A stretch of 64,000 nt of DNA from Planctomycetales bacterium 71-10 (GTDB taxonomy: Bacteria; Planctomycetota; Planctomycetia; Isosphaerales; Isosphaeraceae): NCBI GenBank assembly GCA_001898385.1, contig MKTT01000084.1, positions 1 through 64,000 on the forward strand. The letters run 5' to 3'. The position numbers were made by a program, and so were the translations under genes. Position 1 is the first letter of the stretch; each line of letters begins with the position of its first letter. The notes under the pieces were generated by a model. That model did no database searches, was not told the origin of the DNA, and was given only the letters and a program-made list of their open reading frames with translations. Shown here in pieces: positions 8,798-17,192 of this stretch.

Positions 8798-10987
8798 TCA
8801 GACCTGCCACATGATCCGTTCGAAGTCCGCCGAGGGGGTCGTCAGCTCGAACACCCCCTCGCGCGGGGCGCGGTCGAGGCTGGATTCCCCCTGGAGCAGT
8901 TCGACGTAAAAGCGGATCGGGTCGCCCGGCTTCAGATCGAGGCGGTCGAAGGGGACCGACATCTCGAAGATCGCCCCGCACGCGGCCGAGACCGTCGCGC
9001 CGTTGACCGTGGGATGGCCGGCGTGGTTCAGGTAGCCGACCGGCCTCGGCTGCGACGGCGCGACGACGACCACCTCGCGCTCGGCCGGGTCGACGAACCC
9101 GATCCGCAGGCGGTCGACGGCCGCGAACCGCTCGTCGGCCCGGCCGCCGTCGGCGTCGACCCGGACGAGGAACCGCTCGGCGTCGAAGCCGAACCAGACG
9201 ACGTGCATCAGCCCGCGCGTGACCAGCGTCATCGTGCCGCGGTCGTTGCCGCAGACGTAGCGGGCACCGTCGATCCACTCGAAGTAGGTCGCGCGGCCGT
9301 CGATCCGGGCGTTCAGGAAGCTCCGCGGCTGGTCGTTGAGCGCCCTCGGCGCGGCGGCGCGGGAGATGGGCTTGAACAGCGAGCCCGGCGGGTCGCAGCC
9401 GAGGAAGGCGTAGACGTTCCGCAGGTGCTTGCGGAACAGGTGGTCGAACAGGGCGTCCTGGGCGCACGAGTGATCGTCGCCGTACCACCAGAACCAATCA
9501 GAGCCCTCGGCGATGTAGATCTCCTCCCACGCGCGGGCCAGTTGGGCCGGGTCGTGGCGGCCGGAGCTTTGCTCGCGGACGAGGAACTCGCGGGTCTCGT
9601 GCAGGGCGTCCCAGCCGGCGTTGTCCTCGGAGTGGCCGACCCAGATCGCGAAGTTGTGGCTGATCCAACTCCCGGCGAACAGGCGCTGGAGCGTGTCGCC
9701 CGGCGGGTGCTCGCGGAGATGGTCGCCGACCTTCACCGGCCGGATGCGCGGGTCGCGGACCGCGTTCTGGTAGAGCGAACGCAGGAACGAGACGCCGCCG
9801 TCGGGGAAGTATTCCCAGCAGTTCTCGCCGTCGAGGACCACGGGGACGACCGTCGCATGGTGGCCGTGGCAGGCGTCGCCGATGGCGTGTAGCTTGGCGA
9901 GGAAGTCGCCGGCCGCGACCGGCCCCGGGCTGCGCTGATAGTGGAAGCCCACCTGATCGGACATCGAGTGGTCGCGGAAGACGATCCCGAGGTTCGAATC
10001 CCCCTCGCGGACGTTCCAGGCGCGATAGAGCAGGTCGGGCCGGCGGACGTGCCCCCGGCCGTCGCGGCCGACGAGGCCGCCGGTGGAACAGCCCAGGATC
10101 TCCTCATCCGTCGCGATCCACTCGATCCCGTGGCGGGCGAGGAGCGGGATGAGGGCCTGGCAGACCGAGCCCTCGCTGGGCCACATCCCGCGCGGGGGCG
10201 CTCCGAACCGCCGCGTGTGGCTCTCGACGGCGCGGCGGACGTGGACCTCGGCGTCCTCGGGGTAGCCCTCGCGATAGGCGGGGAGCGAGACCTCGGGCAT
10301 GGCCTCGCGCGCCAGCTTCTTGTCGAGGAGCAGGGGGAGGATGGGATGATAGTAGGGCGTGGTGGTCAGCTCCACCTGGCCGCGCTCGGCCAGCTTGCGG
10401 TGGAGCGGGACGACCTGGGCGAGCAGATTCTTCTGCTTGTCCAGCAGCCATCGCTTGTCCTCCTCCGAGTAGTCCCGCCCGCGGTCGCGGAACGCGGCCA
10501 GTTCGGGATCCTTCTCGAAGAGGAGGGGGTGGAACCAGGTCAGGTTCGACCAGACCTGGAGGTCGCGCACGTCCCGCGGGCGGAACCGCGTGCGGGCCTG
10601 CTCGGCCGTCTGGCTCCACGACGAGCGCATCATGTACAGCTCGTGGTAGCGCGCGTGGGGCCGGATCATGGTGTCTTCCGACGCCATGAAGAAGTTGTCG
10701 AGCAGGAAATACAGGTCGTCGCGGTCCAGGCCGTCGGCCGGCATGCGGGAGACCGTCAGGTGGCGGTCGGTCGCGCCGGCGACGTAGGCGTCGAGCTGGT
10801 GCAGCAGGCTGGGGACCAGGTTGATCGTGCAGTGAAACTCGGGGACCTCCTCCAGGTGGAGGGCCATCCCTAGATAATCCTTGGTCGCGTGCAGGCGCAC
10901 CCACGGCATGGGGTTCTCACCCGTCGCGTCATCCGGGTAGTACGGCTGGTGCTGATGCCACATCAAGGCCAGCGCGACTTGCGACAT
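8798..10987 (-). CDS. GH57 glycoside hydrolase (amylopullulanase / alpha-amylase-like)
   Basis: 729 residues of a second, distinct GH57 subfamily. The start is [17 protein letters not shown]. The nucleophile region is GMWPSEGS with E272 and the acid/base region is [12 protein letters not shown] with D386. The C-terminal third (about 550-729) is a beta-rich domain with [15 protein letters not shown], perhaps for binding or correct folding. The motifs match the amylopullulanase-like branch of GH57 that debranches or hydrolyses alpha-glucans. It lies between glgA and galT on the same strand. The gap to glgA is 110 bases and contains a terminator-like hairpin, so it may have its own promoter. Confidence 0.9.
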   Translation of the reverse strand: MSQVALALMWHQHQPYYPDDATGENPMPWVRLHATKDYLGMALHLEEVPEFHCTINLVPSLLHQLDAYVAGATDRHLTVSRMPADGLDRDDLYFLLDNFFMASEDTMIRPHARYHELYMMRSSWSQTAEQARTRFRPRDVRDLQVWSNLTWFHPLLFEKDPELAAFRDRGRDYSEEDKRWLLDKQKNLLAQVVPLHRKLAERGQVELTTTPYYHPILPLLLDKKLAREAMPEVSLPAYREGYPEDAEVHVRRAVESHTRRFGAPPRGMWPSEGSVCQALIPLLARHGIEWIATDEEILGCSTGGLVGRDGRGHVRRPDLLYRAWNVREGDSNLGIVFRDHSMSDQVGFHYQRSPGPVAAGDFLAKLHAIGDACHGHHATVVPVVLDGENCWEYFPDGGVSFLRSLYQNAVRDPRIRPVKVGDHLREHPPGDTLQRLFAGSWISHNFAIWVGHSEDNAGWDALHETREFLVREQSSGRHDPAQLARAWEEIYIAEGSDWFWWYGDDHSCAQDALFDHLFRKHLRNVYAFLGCDPPGSLFKPISRAAAPRALNDQPRSFLNARIDGRATYFEWIDGARYVCGNDRGTMTLVTRGLMHVVWFGFDAERFLVRVDADGGRADERFAAVDRLRIGFVDPAEREVVVVAPSQPRPVGYLNHAGHPTVNGATVSAACGAIFEMSVPFDRLDLKPGDPIRFYVELLQGESSLDRAPREGVFELTTPSADFERIMWQV

Positions 10988-11006
10988 CCTGCGATCCCTC
11001 GCCCTA

Positions 11007-11049
11007 AGAGTCGCCCCGTGCCGTCCCTGGCATGCGACGGGGGCACTCT
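11007..11049 (-). terminator. Imperfect hairpin after glgA
   Basis: The sequence forms AGAGT/ACTCT and CCCCGT/ACGGGG stems separated by a 2x2 internal loop, with a further TGCC/GGCA pairing in the loop. It lies just downstream of the glgA stop and upstream of the GH57 start on the minus strand. No strong T-tract follows. Terminator function is inferred from position. Confidence 0.4.
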
Positions 11050-11097
11050 ATTAAGGCTCGGAATGCGGGCCGGGGGACTTGAATGGATCCCGGTCGA

Positions 11098-12609
11098 TCA
11101 CGCCGAGGCGGCCGCCTTCGCGCCCTCCTGGGCAAGATGCGGCCGTTTGCGCCGGGCGATCTCCCGGTAGACCTCGACGTACTTCCGGGCCGAGCGGTCC
11201 CACGACCAGTCGGTCGACATGCCGGCGTGGACGAGCTTTGACCAGGCGTTGCGGTCGCGCCAGGCGTCGAGGACGCGGGCGAGGGCCTCCCACAGGGCGG
11301 CGGGGGTCGGTTCGCGGAAGACGAAGCCGGTCGCAGCGCCGTCGGCGAGGGTGGCGGGCGTGAGGTCGACCACGGTATCGACCAAGCCGCCCGTCGCGTG
11401 GACGACGGGGACGGTGCCGTGGGCCAGGCTGTAGAGCTGGTTCAGGCCGCAGGGCTCGAACAGGCTGGGCATCAGGAAGACGTCGGCCCCGGCCTCGATC
11501 TGGTGCGCCAGGGCGTCGGAGAACCCCAGGTGGGCCCAGACCTTGTCCGGGTATCGCTTCGCGAGCCCTTCGAGCAGGTCGTGGTACTTGGGATGGCCGG
11601 TCCCCAGGACGACGAGCTGGACGTCCAGGCCCAGGAGGCCGTCGGCGACGTCCGCCAGCAGGTCCCATCCCTTCTGGGGGTCGAGGCGGCCGATCTGGGC
11701 GAAGAGGGGGACGTCGGGGCGGACGGGGAGCCCGGCGTGCTCCTGGAGCCATGCCTTGCAGGCCGCCTTGCCCGTCGCGACCGTCTCCACGTCGTAGGGC
11801 TTGGCGATCATCGGCTCGCGCATCGGGCTCCACGACCCGACGTCGATCCCGTTGACGATCCCCCGGAGGTCCGCCCGGCGCTCGCGGAGGATCCCATCGA
11901 GGCCCGCCCCCTGGCGCTGGGTCTGGATCTCCTCGGCGTATGTGGGGCTCACGGTCGACAGGAAGTCGGCGTGGATGAGCCCGGCCTTCATGAAGCTGAG
12001 CTTGCCGTGGAATTCCAGGGAGGTGTGGTTGAAGTAGTCCCAGGAGAGGCCGGTGAGCGGCACGTCCCAGTGCCAGAACAGCCCCTGGTAGGCGAGGTTG
12101 TGGATCGTGAACAGGGACCCTGCGCCGGCCAGGCCGGGGGCGTCCTTGTAAAGGGTCTGGAGGTAGAGCGGGATCAGTCCGGTCTGCCAGTCGTTGCAGT
12201 GGAAGACGTCCGGCCGGAGCCCCAGGGCCGAGACGGCCTCCAGGACGGCTCGCTGGAAGAAGACGAAGCGCTCGCAGTTGTCCTCGAAGTCGTGCCCCAG
12301 GTGGCCGTAGAAGCCGTCGCGGTCGAAGTAGCGCGGCTGATCGACGAGGTAGACGGGGACGTCGGAGCCGGGGATGCGGCTCTCGAAGACGTGGCCGGAG
12401 ATGGTGGCGGCACCGACGGGGACGCGGAGCGGGACGCCGGTGCCGACCAGCTCGGGGCCCTGGTCCCAGACCTTGCGGTAGCACGGGATGAACAGGGCGG
12501 CCTCGTGTCCGAGGTCGGCGACGGCCCGGGGGAGGGCCCCCGCGACGTCGGCGAGGCCCCCCGTCTTGGCGAACGGGACGCCCTCCGAAGCGACGAAGAC
12601 GATGTTCAC
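11098..12609 (-). CDS. glgA: Glycogen (ADP-glucose) synthase GlgA
   Basis: 503 residues; GT5 starch synthase that extends alpha-1,4-glucan from ADP-glucose. The ADP-glucose-binding KTGGLADV motif is at about 15-22. HNLAYQGLFW and FHCNDWQTG are typical of the N-terminal lobe. The C-terminal lobe has IGRLDPQKGWDLL, MPSLFEPCGLNQLYSL and HATGGLVDTV. I prefer the GTG at 12609, giving VNIVFVASEG as in other GlgA proteins. An upstream ATG at 12723 would add 38 unrelated residues. It heads the alpha-glucan block with two GH57 genes and galT. Confidence 0.93.
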   Translation of the reverse strand: MNIVFVASEGVPFAKTGGLADVAGALPRAVADLGHEAALFIPCYRKVWDQGPELVGTGVPLRVPVGAATISGHVFESRIPGSDVPVYLVDQPRYFDRDGFYGHLGHDFEDNCERFVFFQRAVLEAVSALGLRPDVFHCNDWQTGLIPLYLQTLYKDAPGLAGAGSLFTIHNLAYQGLFWHWDVPLTGLSWDYFNHTSLEFHGKLSFMKAGLIHADFLSTVSPTYAEEIQTQRQGAGLDGILRERRADLRGIVNGIDVGSWSPMREPMIAKPYDVETVATGKAACKAWLQEHAGLPVRPDVPLFAQIGRLDPQKGWDLLADVADGLLGLDVQLVVLGTGHPKYHDLLEGLAKRYPDKVWAHLGFSDALAHQIEAGADVFLMPSLFEPCGLNQLYSLAHGTVPVVHATGGLVDTVVDLTPATLADGAATGFVFREPTPAALWEALARVLDAWRDRNAWSKLVHAGMSTDWSWDRSARKYVEVYREIARRKRPHLAQEGAKAAASA

Positions 12610-12809
12610 GACGCGCCGTCCCTCGGGGATGCTCGGACCCCGAGCCCCGACGAATCGCACGACGCCGGGGATGGTTCCGAAGGTGGTTTCCGCGCCGATC
12701 GGCGGGGGACCAGCCCGTTCCATGTTAGGAGAGACGGCCGGCCCTCACAACCACTCATCGGTCCCCGGTCGCCTCGGCATGAAGTCCGGCGGGCTTCGGA
12801 TTCATCCCA

Positions 12810-13532
12810 TCAGACCGGGTGCCTCGGCCCTGCGGCGATCGGCCGAGGGTCGACCGACGGGTCGTCGGCCGGGTAGTGCTCGAAGACCCAGCGTCGGAAG
12901 CGATCCGGCGCGTGCGGCAATCCTTCCGCCTTGAGCCAGGCGGCGTACTCGTCGATCGGCTCGTGCAGGCGCTGGGTGCCGAGGACGGGGAAGTGGCCGT
13001 AGAAGGCGGAGAAGCCGTCCATCGCCCGCTCGGGGGGGAGGCCCAGGACGGTCAGGTTGTAGACCACCGTCGCCAGCCCCGTGCGATCGGCGCCGGCCCG
13101 GCAGTGGATCAGGAGCGGCGGGCGGGCCGCGGCGAGGACGTCGATCAGGAGCAGCAGCTCGCGCCGGGTCGGACGCCTCACGGCGCTCAGCGGGAGGTCG
13201 TAGAAGTCCACGCCGGCCTCGCGCGCGCCCCGGACCTCCTCGACGTACCAGCGATCGGTCGCCTCGCCGCCGCGGAGGTTGAGGATGGAGGCCAGCTTGC
13301 GCTCCTCGATCAGCCCCCCCACCCAGCCGCCGGGGGTCGAGGATCGATAGGCCCGCCCCGGGGCGATCTCGCCGAGGTTCAGGCTGACGTAAGGGCGGAT
13401 CGCCAGAGTCGCGAAGAAGAGGGCGACGGCCAGCCCGAAGAGCTGGGCCGAACGGCGGAAGTATCGCCTCGCGCGCCCCGGAGGCGTCGCGTCGGGCGAC
13501 GGCGGGCGGTCCGCCGAGCGTCGCAGGATCAT
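12810..13532 (-). CDS. Membrane-anchored dual-specificity / tyrosine phosphatase-like protein
   Basis: 240 residues. A transmembrane helix (about 31-46, LFGLAVALFFATLAI) is followed by a cysteine-dependent phosphatase domain. The P-loop is HCRAGADRTG with C144 and R150, fitting HCX5R. The upstream GRAYRSSTPGGW and SILNLRGGE segments are typical of SiwB/DSP-like bacterial tyrosine phosphatases, and the DLPLS segment is typical of the general-acid region. The active site is predicted outside or inside depending on topology; the positive N-terminus suggests the domain is periplasmic. It follows a polysaccharide export gene on the same strand, but a strong hairpin separates them. Substrate unknown. 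Confidence 0.85.
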   Translation of the reverse strand: MILRRSADRPPSPDATPPGRARRYFRRSAQLFGLAVALFFATLAIRPYVSLNLGEIAPGRAYRSSTPGGWVGGLIEERKLASILNLRGGEATDRWYVEEVRGAREAGVDFYDLPLSAVRRPTRRELLLLIDVLAAARPPLLIHCRAGADRTGLATVVYNLTVLGLPPERAMDGFSAFYGHFPVLGTQRLHEPIDEYAAWLKAEGLPHAPDRFRRWVFEHYPADDPSVDPRPIAAGPRHPV

Positions 13533-13620
13533 CGATTGGGACCTCCTTCATCGCCGGCCTGGGGACGAAGTTCATCTTGGGCCGGGGCCCCCGCGGGGTC
13601 AACCCGACCTCATGGCGAAG

Positions 13621-13663
13621 GCCGCCGCGAGCCGGGACGACGGGCGTCCTGGTTCGCGGCGGC
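13621..13663 (-). terminator. Long two-part hairpin after the polysaccharide export gene
   Basis: Outer arms at 13621-13633 and 13651-13663 pair over 13 positions with one mismatch or wobble. An inner GGACG/CGTCC stem with a 5-base loop extends the structure. It lies 29 bases beyond the stop of the export lipoprotein gene and before the phosphatase gene. It is GC-rich without a T-run. Confidence 0.55.
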
Positions 13664-13691
13664 CGGGGTCGGCGTCAGGCGATCGGGAGGA

Positions 13692-14600
13692 TCAGCGGGC
13701 GCCGGGCTGGGTCAGGAGCGAGGGCGACGTGGTCGTCGCCGCGCCCGTCCCTCCGACGTTCGCCCCCTGCTGGAGGTACTGGATGCTCCGGAAGGTGAAC
13801 GTCGCCTGGAGCATCGAGTTGATGACCGTCTGGAACGGCGCCGCGAGGCGGTCCAGGAAGATCGTCGTGCGGACGATCGGGTCGCGGTAGACGACCAGAC
13901 GGTCGCCGGGCATGATCTGGTAGTTCGTGGTCGGGTCGCCGGCGCTGGTGATCGCGGCCAGGTTCACCGGCAGGGTCTGCTCGCAGCACGCGCCCGGGGG
14001 GGCGGGGCGGACGAGCCGGATGTTCTGGGGCGCGGCCGTGGGCATCAGGCCGCCGGCGTACTGGATGGCGTCGAGCACCGTCTCGTTGCCGGTGATCGGC
14101 AGCTTGCCGGGGGCGCCGACGTCGCCCAGGACGTAGTAGTTCTTGCTGTTGTAGGCCGTGACGTCGACGAACACCCGGTCGGAGTCACGGGGGTCGATCT
14201 GGATCGGCTTCCCGGTCTTCGGGTCGAAGTCCCACAGGCCGAGCAGCTCGTCGGTCAGGTACTTGCGCAGGTGGAGGACGACCTTCTCCTTCACCTCGGG
14301 GATCGTGAGGCCGGCGACGTAGACCTCGCCGTAGAAGCCCAGGGTGATCTTGCCGTCGGGCCGGACCAGGCGCTCGCCGGAGATCGGCCGGCCTTCCAGG
14401 GCGTCCAGCACCTCGACGAGGATCAGGTCCGGGGGCTCGACGACGTAGTCGGGCATCGAGACCTTCTTGAACTCGGTCGGGATGTTGCTGTTGGCGATGG
14501 TCTCCTCGGGCGTCTTCACCGTCTGGCAGCCGCAGGCGGCGCAAACGGCCAGCAACATCGCCACCCGGCCGGCCCGGCGGATACTCCCTATGCGTTCCAT
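13692..14600 (-). CDS. Polysaccharide export lipoprotein (Wza-like, Poly_export + SLBB)
   Basis: 302 residues. The signal peptide ends in a lipobox-like AACGC, giving probable lipidation at C25. The polysaccharide biosynthesis/export domain follows, with VEPPDLILVEVL, SGERLVRPDGKITLGFYGEVYVAG (split across 75-98) and GLTIPEVKEKV. An SLBB-type segment, YYVLGDVGAPGKLPITGNETVLDAI, is read in two parts around 145-170. Such proteins form the outer-membrane exit channel for exopolysaccharide. No tyrosine autokinase or polymerase gene is adjacent, but a tyrosine phosphatase gene lies just downstream. The C-terminus lacks the Wza helix and is Thr/Ala/Gly-rich. Confidence 0.9.
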   Translation of the reverse strand: MERIGSIRRAGRVAMLLAVCAACGCQTVKTPEETIANSNIPTEFKKVSMPDYVVEPPDLILVEVLDALEGRPISGERLVRPDGKITLGFYGEVYVAGLTIPEVKEKVVLHLRKYLTDELLGLWDFDPKTGKPIQIDPRDSDRVFVDVTAYNSKNYYVLGDVGAPGKLPITGNETVLDAIQYAGGLMPTAAPQNIRLVRPAPPGACCEQTLPVNLAAITSAGDPTTNYQIMPGDRLVVYRDPIVRTTIFLDRLAAPFQTVINSMLQATFTFRSIQYLQQGANVGGTGAATTTSPSLLTQPGAR

Positions 14601-14835
14601 GCCTTCTCCTCCCGGCGTTCCGAGACCGGCTCGGCGGGGACCCCGCGCCCGGCCCGAGCGGCCGTCGCGGTCCTTCGCGACGTCTTCCGCTCGTCAGAGA
14701 TCCCCGATCGTATTCCCTAACCTTCTTCGGCGGCCGTGGCAGGGGACCCTTATCGAGGATCCGACGTTCGGCCTTGACACGACCTACAATCGGCATAATG
14801 CCGCGCCCGCTCAAATCGAAACCCCGCAAGCCCGT

Positions 14836-15300
14836 TTATCGGGCCGATTCGGGGAAGAAGCCGGCGCCCCGGTTGTAGTATCGGCCGTTCGTCGCCCGGT
14901 TCGTCGGCCTGGACACGTTGACCGTCGTTCCTCGGCCGTAGCGACTGAAATAGTTCGACGCCTGGCCCGCCGGCAGCCGCAGCGTCGACCGCTTCTCGGC
15001 CAGTTCGCGGACGTTGAGATTCCCGGGCGTCGCCCCCCCGCGGACCCCGCTTGCCCGCCCCGAGCCGATGCCGGTCATGCGGCTCGCCATGGACGCGGCC
15101 GTCAGCCCCGCCTGGCCCCGCGAGAGCGGCACCCCGGTCCCCATCATCATCTGGGCCGCCAGCGGATCGACCATGACCGCCTGGCCGTTCCCGTTGAACA
15201 TCACGGTCGGCTCGTTGGATGTCGCCTGCGCCCCGGCCGTGCCGCACGCCGTCGCCATGATCGCCGCCGCCCCCAGAAACCACCTCGATCGACCCTGCAT
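14836..15300 (-). CDS. Secreted hypothetical protein
   Basis: 154 residues with a clear signal peptide (WFLGAAAIMATACGTAGAQA, cleavage about residue 25). The mature part is Gly/Arg/Ser/Met-rich with VDPLAAQMMMGTG and ends RYYNRGAGFFPESAR. No domain is recognised. GGAGG-type ribosome site (GGAAGGGAGGAACC) precedes the ATG. It has a GC-rich codon pattern like its neighbours. It sits divergent from the secreted Pro-rich gene at 15592, with which it shares a 291-base promoter region. Function unknown. Confidence 0.65.
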   Translation of the reverse strand: MQGRSRWFLGAAAIMATACGTAGAQATSNEPTVMFNGNGQAVMVDPLAAQMMMGTGVPLSRGQAGLTAASMASRMTGIGSGRASGVRGGATPGNLNVRELAEKRSTLRLPAGQASNYFSRYGRGTTVNVSRPTNRATNGRYYNRGAGFFPESAR

Positions 15301-15591
15301 GGTTCCTCCCTTCCGAATGACGTTCCTGGCTCTCCTCCTCCCTTCATCGGATCGATGGCGCGACCGTTCCAGTCATTCTCACGCCGACGACCCCGACATC
15401 CCCTAGTTCCCGGACCACCGCGGGATGCCGAATATTCGCAATCTATGTAATGTCCCGAAGCTACGCCAATTAGCCAGTTTGTCTGGAGGCCGAGAAGCCC
15501 TGGACCCGAATCGAAGGGCATGAGTCGTTGGGACGGCCTCCCCCAGGAGTCCCGGAGGCGGAGCGTACACCCGATTCGGACGAGGCAAGGA

Positions 15592-16443
15592 ATGCGCACG
15601 AAATCGCGGAGAGGGCTTCTGGGCCCGCTGGTGCTCGCGGCGCTGGCGGGGATGATCCTGTCGGAGTCGGCCCAGGCGCAGCAGACCGGACTGTTCCCGC
15701 TGGCCCCGATTAAGCGGAAGCGGGTCCCCTGCAATCAGGAGGATCCGGTCTACCGCATCTACAAGGATCAGTACTTCGGCTACCATCCGACCCTTTGGCG
15801 GCCGTTCCCCAGCGGCTGGGGCGCGCCCAGCCCCGAGGCCCCGGATCGCGCGGCGTCGTTCAAGGCGATCCCGCTCGACGAGCCTCCGGCCTACATGAGG
15901 GGGGATGAGGAAGGCGGAGAGCCCGGCGACGAGCCGCAGGACGATCGCCCGCCGGCGCAGCCGAACGGGGATCGCCGCAATCCGGCCCTGCCGACGCCCC
16001 CGCCCGAGGACAATCGCAGCCCTTTCGAGATGGACGAACCCGGGGCGGCCCCGCGGACGGAGACGCCCCCCCGCCAGGCCCCCGCGACTCGCGCCGAGCC
16101 GGGCATCCCGGACGTCCCGGCCGACGACCCCAACCGATCGCCGTTCGACCCGCAGGCCGGCCCGCGCCCCGCGCCTTCGACGCCCGAGCTGTCTGCTCCG
16201 TCGCCCGCCCCGGCCGCGGCCCGGACCGGTCGCACTCGGCGTTCGGCCGAGGTCGACGCCGATCAGGCCGGCTCGCCGCTGCTGGCGATGCCCGATCCGG
16301 GCCTCGACCAGCCGTACGAGGCCCCGGACCTCGGCCGCGCCGCTGCGGCCCCCGGGGGGCACGACCACGCCAAGTCCGCCCCGCGCCGCAATCGGCTCGC
16401 GGCCGTGATGGACAACCTCGGCTGGACGGCGGTCCGGCGCTGA
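15592..16443 (+). CDS. Secreted Pro/Asp-rich hypothetical protein
   Basis: 283 residues. The signal peptide MRTKSRRGLLGPLVLAALAG leads to a QA-type cleavage near residue 30. A short conserved-looking N-terminal module (PCNQEDPVYRIYKDQYFGYHP, read as PCNQEDPVYRIY then KDQYFGYHPTLW) precedes a long Pro/Asp/Arg/Ala-rich disordered tail that repeats the pattern NRSPFxxDxxG twice (NRSPFEMDEPG and NRSPFDPQAG). The tyrosine-rich YGYHPTxWRPFPxGW-type motif is frequent in planctomycete secreted proteins, to my knowledge without an assigned function. The ATG at 15592 follows GAGGCAAGGA. The gene ends in a 12-bp hairpin shared with the convergent gene. Confidence 0.72.
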   Translation: MRTKSRRGLLGPLVLAALAGMILSESAQAQQTGLFPLAPIKRKRVPCNQEDPVYRIYKDQYFGYHPTLWRPFPSGWGAPSPEAPDRAASFKAIPLDEPPAYMRGDEEGGEPGDEPQDDRPPAQPNGDRRNPALPTPPPEDNRSPFEMDEPGAAPRTETPPRQAPATRAEPGIPDVPADDPNRSPFDPQAGPRPAPSTPELSAPSPAPAAARTGRTRRSAEVDADQAGSPLLAMPDPGLDQPYEAPDLGRAAAAPGGHDHAKSAPRRNRLAAVMDNLGWTAVRR

Positions 16444-16450
16444 GGTCGCC

Positions 16451-16482
16451 CGACCGGGCCCCGGAGCCATGGGGCCCGGTCG
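16451..16482. terminator. Bidirectional terminator-like hairpin
   Basis: Perfect 12-bp inverted repeat (CGACCGGGCCCC and its complement) with an 8-base loop, lying in the 46-base gap between two convergent genes (stops at 16443 and 16490). It is placed to serve both strands. Confidence 0.65.
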
Positions 16483-16489
16483 ATCGGGA

Positions 16490-17191
16490 TCAGTCCGACG
16501 CCGCCGAGTCCAGGAGGACGACGTTGTCCACCCGGCAGACGACGTCCTGGAAGTCGTCGTTGGTGGAGTATTCCCACCCGATGATGTAGCTGTCGGGGAC
16601 GACCTTCCCCGTGGCCTTGTCGCGATGGGGGTAGATCATCGCCTTGTAGGGCTGCGACGCCAGCCGCTTGTTGACGCGGGCGACGGCCGTGGGCTCGGAG
16701 AATACGCCGCCGTCGTCCAGGCCGTCGTTGGAAACCCAGAGGCCGAACGGGGCGTCGCCCGGGTCGAAGGCGAGCTTCGCGCCCTCCTCCAGCGGCGGCG
16801 GCAGGTTGTCTCCCGTCGCCAGGTCGTTCGTCGTATTCTTGAACGTATAAGTCCACGTCTCCGTCTTCGTCGGGGGCCCGTCCTTCGCCGGACGATACCA
16901 GCCGCCTCGGTTGCGCGTCTCCAGCCCCAGCGCGATGACGGGGGTGTAGGTGACGGGCCCGTCGGCGGCCCGGCGGAAGAGGGCCCGGACCTCGGCGGGA
17001 TTCTCGCGGGCCGGGTTCAGCAGGTCGCCGAACATCGAGAGGCCGTAGCGGTCGCGGAGGACGACGGCCCAGTCGGGCTCGTTCGGCCCCGGCGCCACCT
17101 TCGGCTGGGCGGGCGACTGACCGGACGCGACGGCGGCGATCGCGGTCACCAGGCCGACGGTGGCGATGCGGGAGCGGGTTCGGGTCTTCAT
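16490..17191 (-). CDS. Secreted hypothetical protein
   Basis: 233 residues with a signal peptide (SRIATVGLVTAIAAVASGQS, cleavage about residue 24). The mature part contains YGLSMFGDLLNP, VIALGLETRNRGGWYRP and a C-terminal SYIIGWEYSTNDDFQDVVC region with VDNVVLLDSA at the end. This resembles secreted beta-sandwich domains, but no family is recognised. Its ATG lies 1 base after the stop of the YfhO-like gene, with GAGGAG inside that gene, so the two are co-transcribed. Function unknown. Confidence 0.7.
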   Translation of the reverse strand: MKTRTRSRIATVGLVTAIAAVASGQSPAQPKVAPGPNEPDWAVVLRDRYGLSMFGDLLNPARENPAEVRALFRRAADGPVTYTPVIALGLETRNRGGWYRPAKDGPPTKTETWTYTFKNTTNDLATGDNLPPPLEEGAKLAFDPGDAPFGLWVSNDGLDDGGVFSEPTAVARVNKRLASQPYKAMIYPHRDKATGKVVPDSYIIGWEYSTNDDFQDVVCRVDNVVLLDSAASD

Positions 17192-17192
17192 G

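Noticed and set aside
5256..8909. Plus-strand open frame of over 1200 codons across two GH57/galT genes
   Set aside because: The minus strand has intact catalytic motifs of GH57 and GalT; the plus-strand product is Val/Gly/Asp-rich antisense sequence.
9990..10006. GGTTCGAATCC, the T-loop motif of tRNAs
   Set aside because: It lies inside the GH57 coding region at a conserved part, and no acceptor or anticodon stem is formed around it.
14774..14803. TTGACA followed by CATAAT and a 6-1-6 palindrome CGGCAT-A-ATGCCG
   Set aside because: The hexamers are only 14 bases apart and point along the plus strand, where no gene follows (the next gene is on the minus strand). Kept only as a possible unassigned palindrome.
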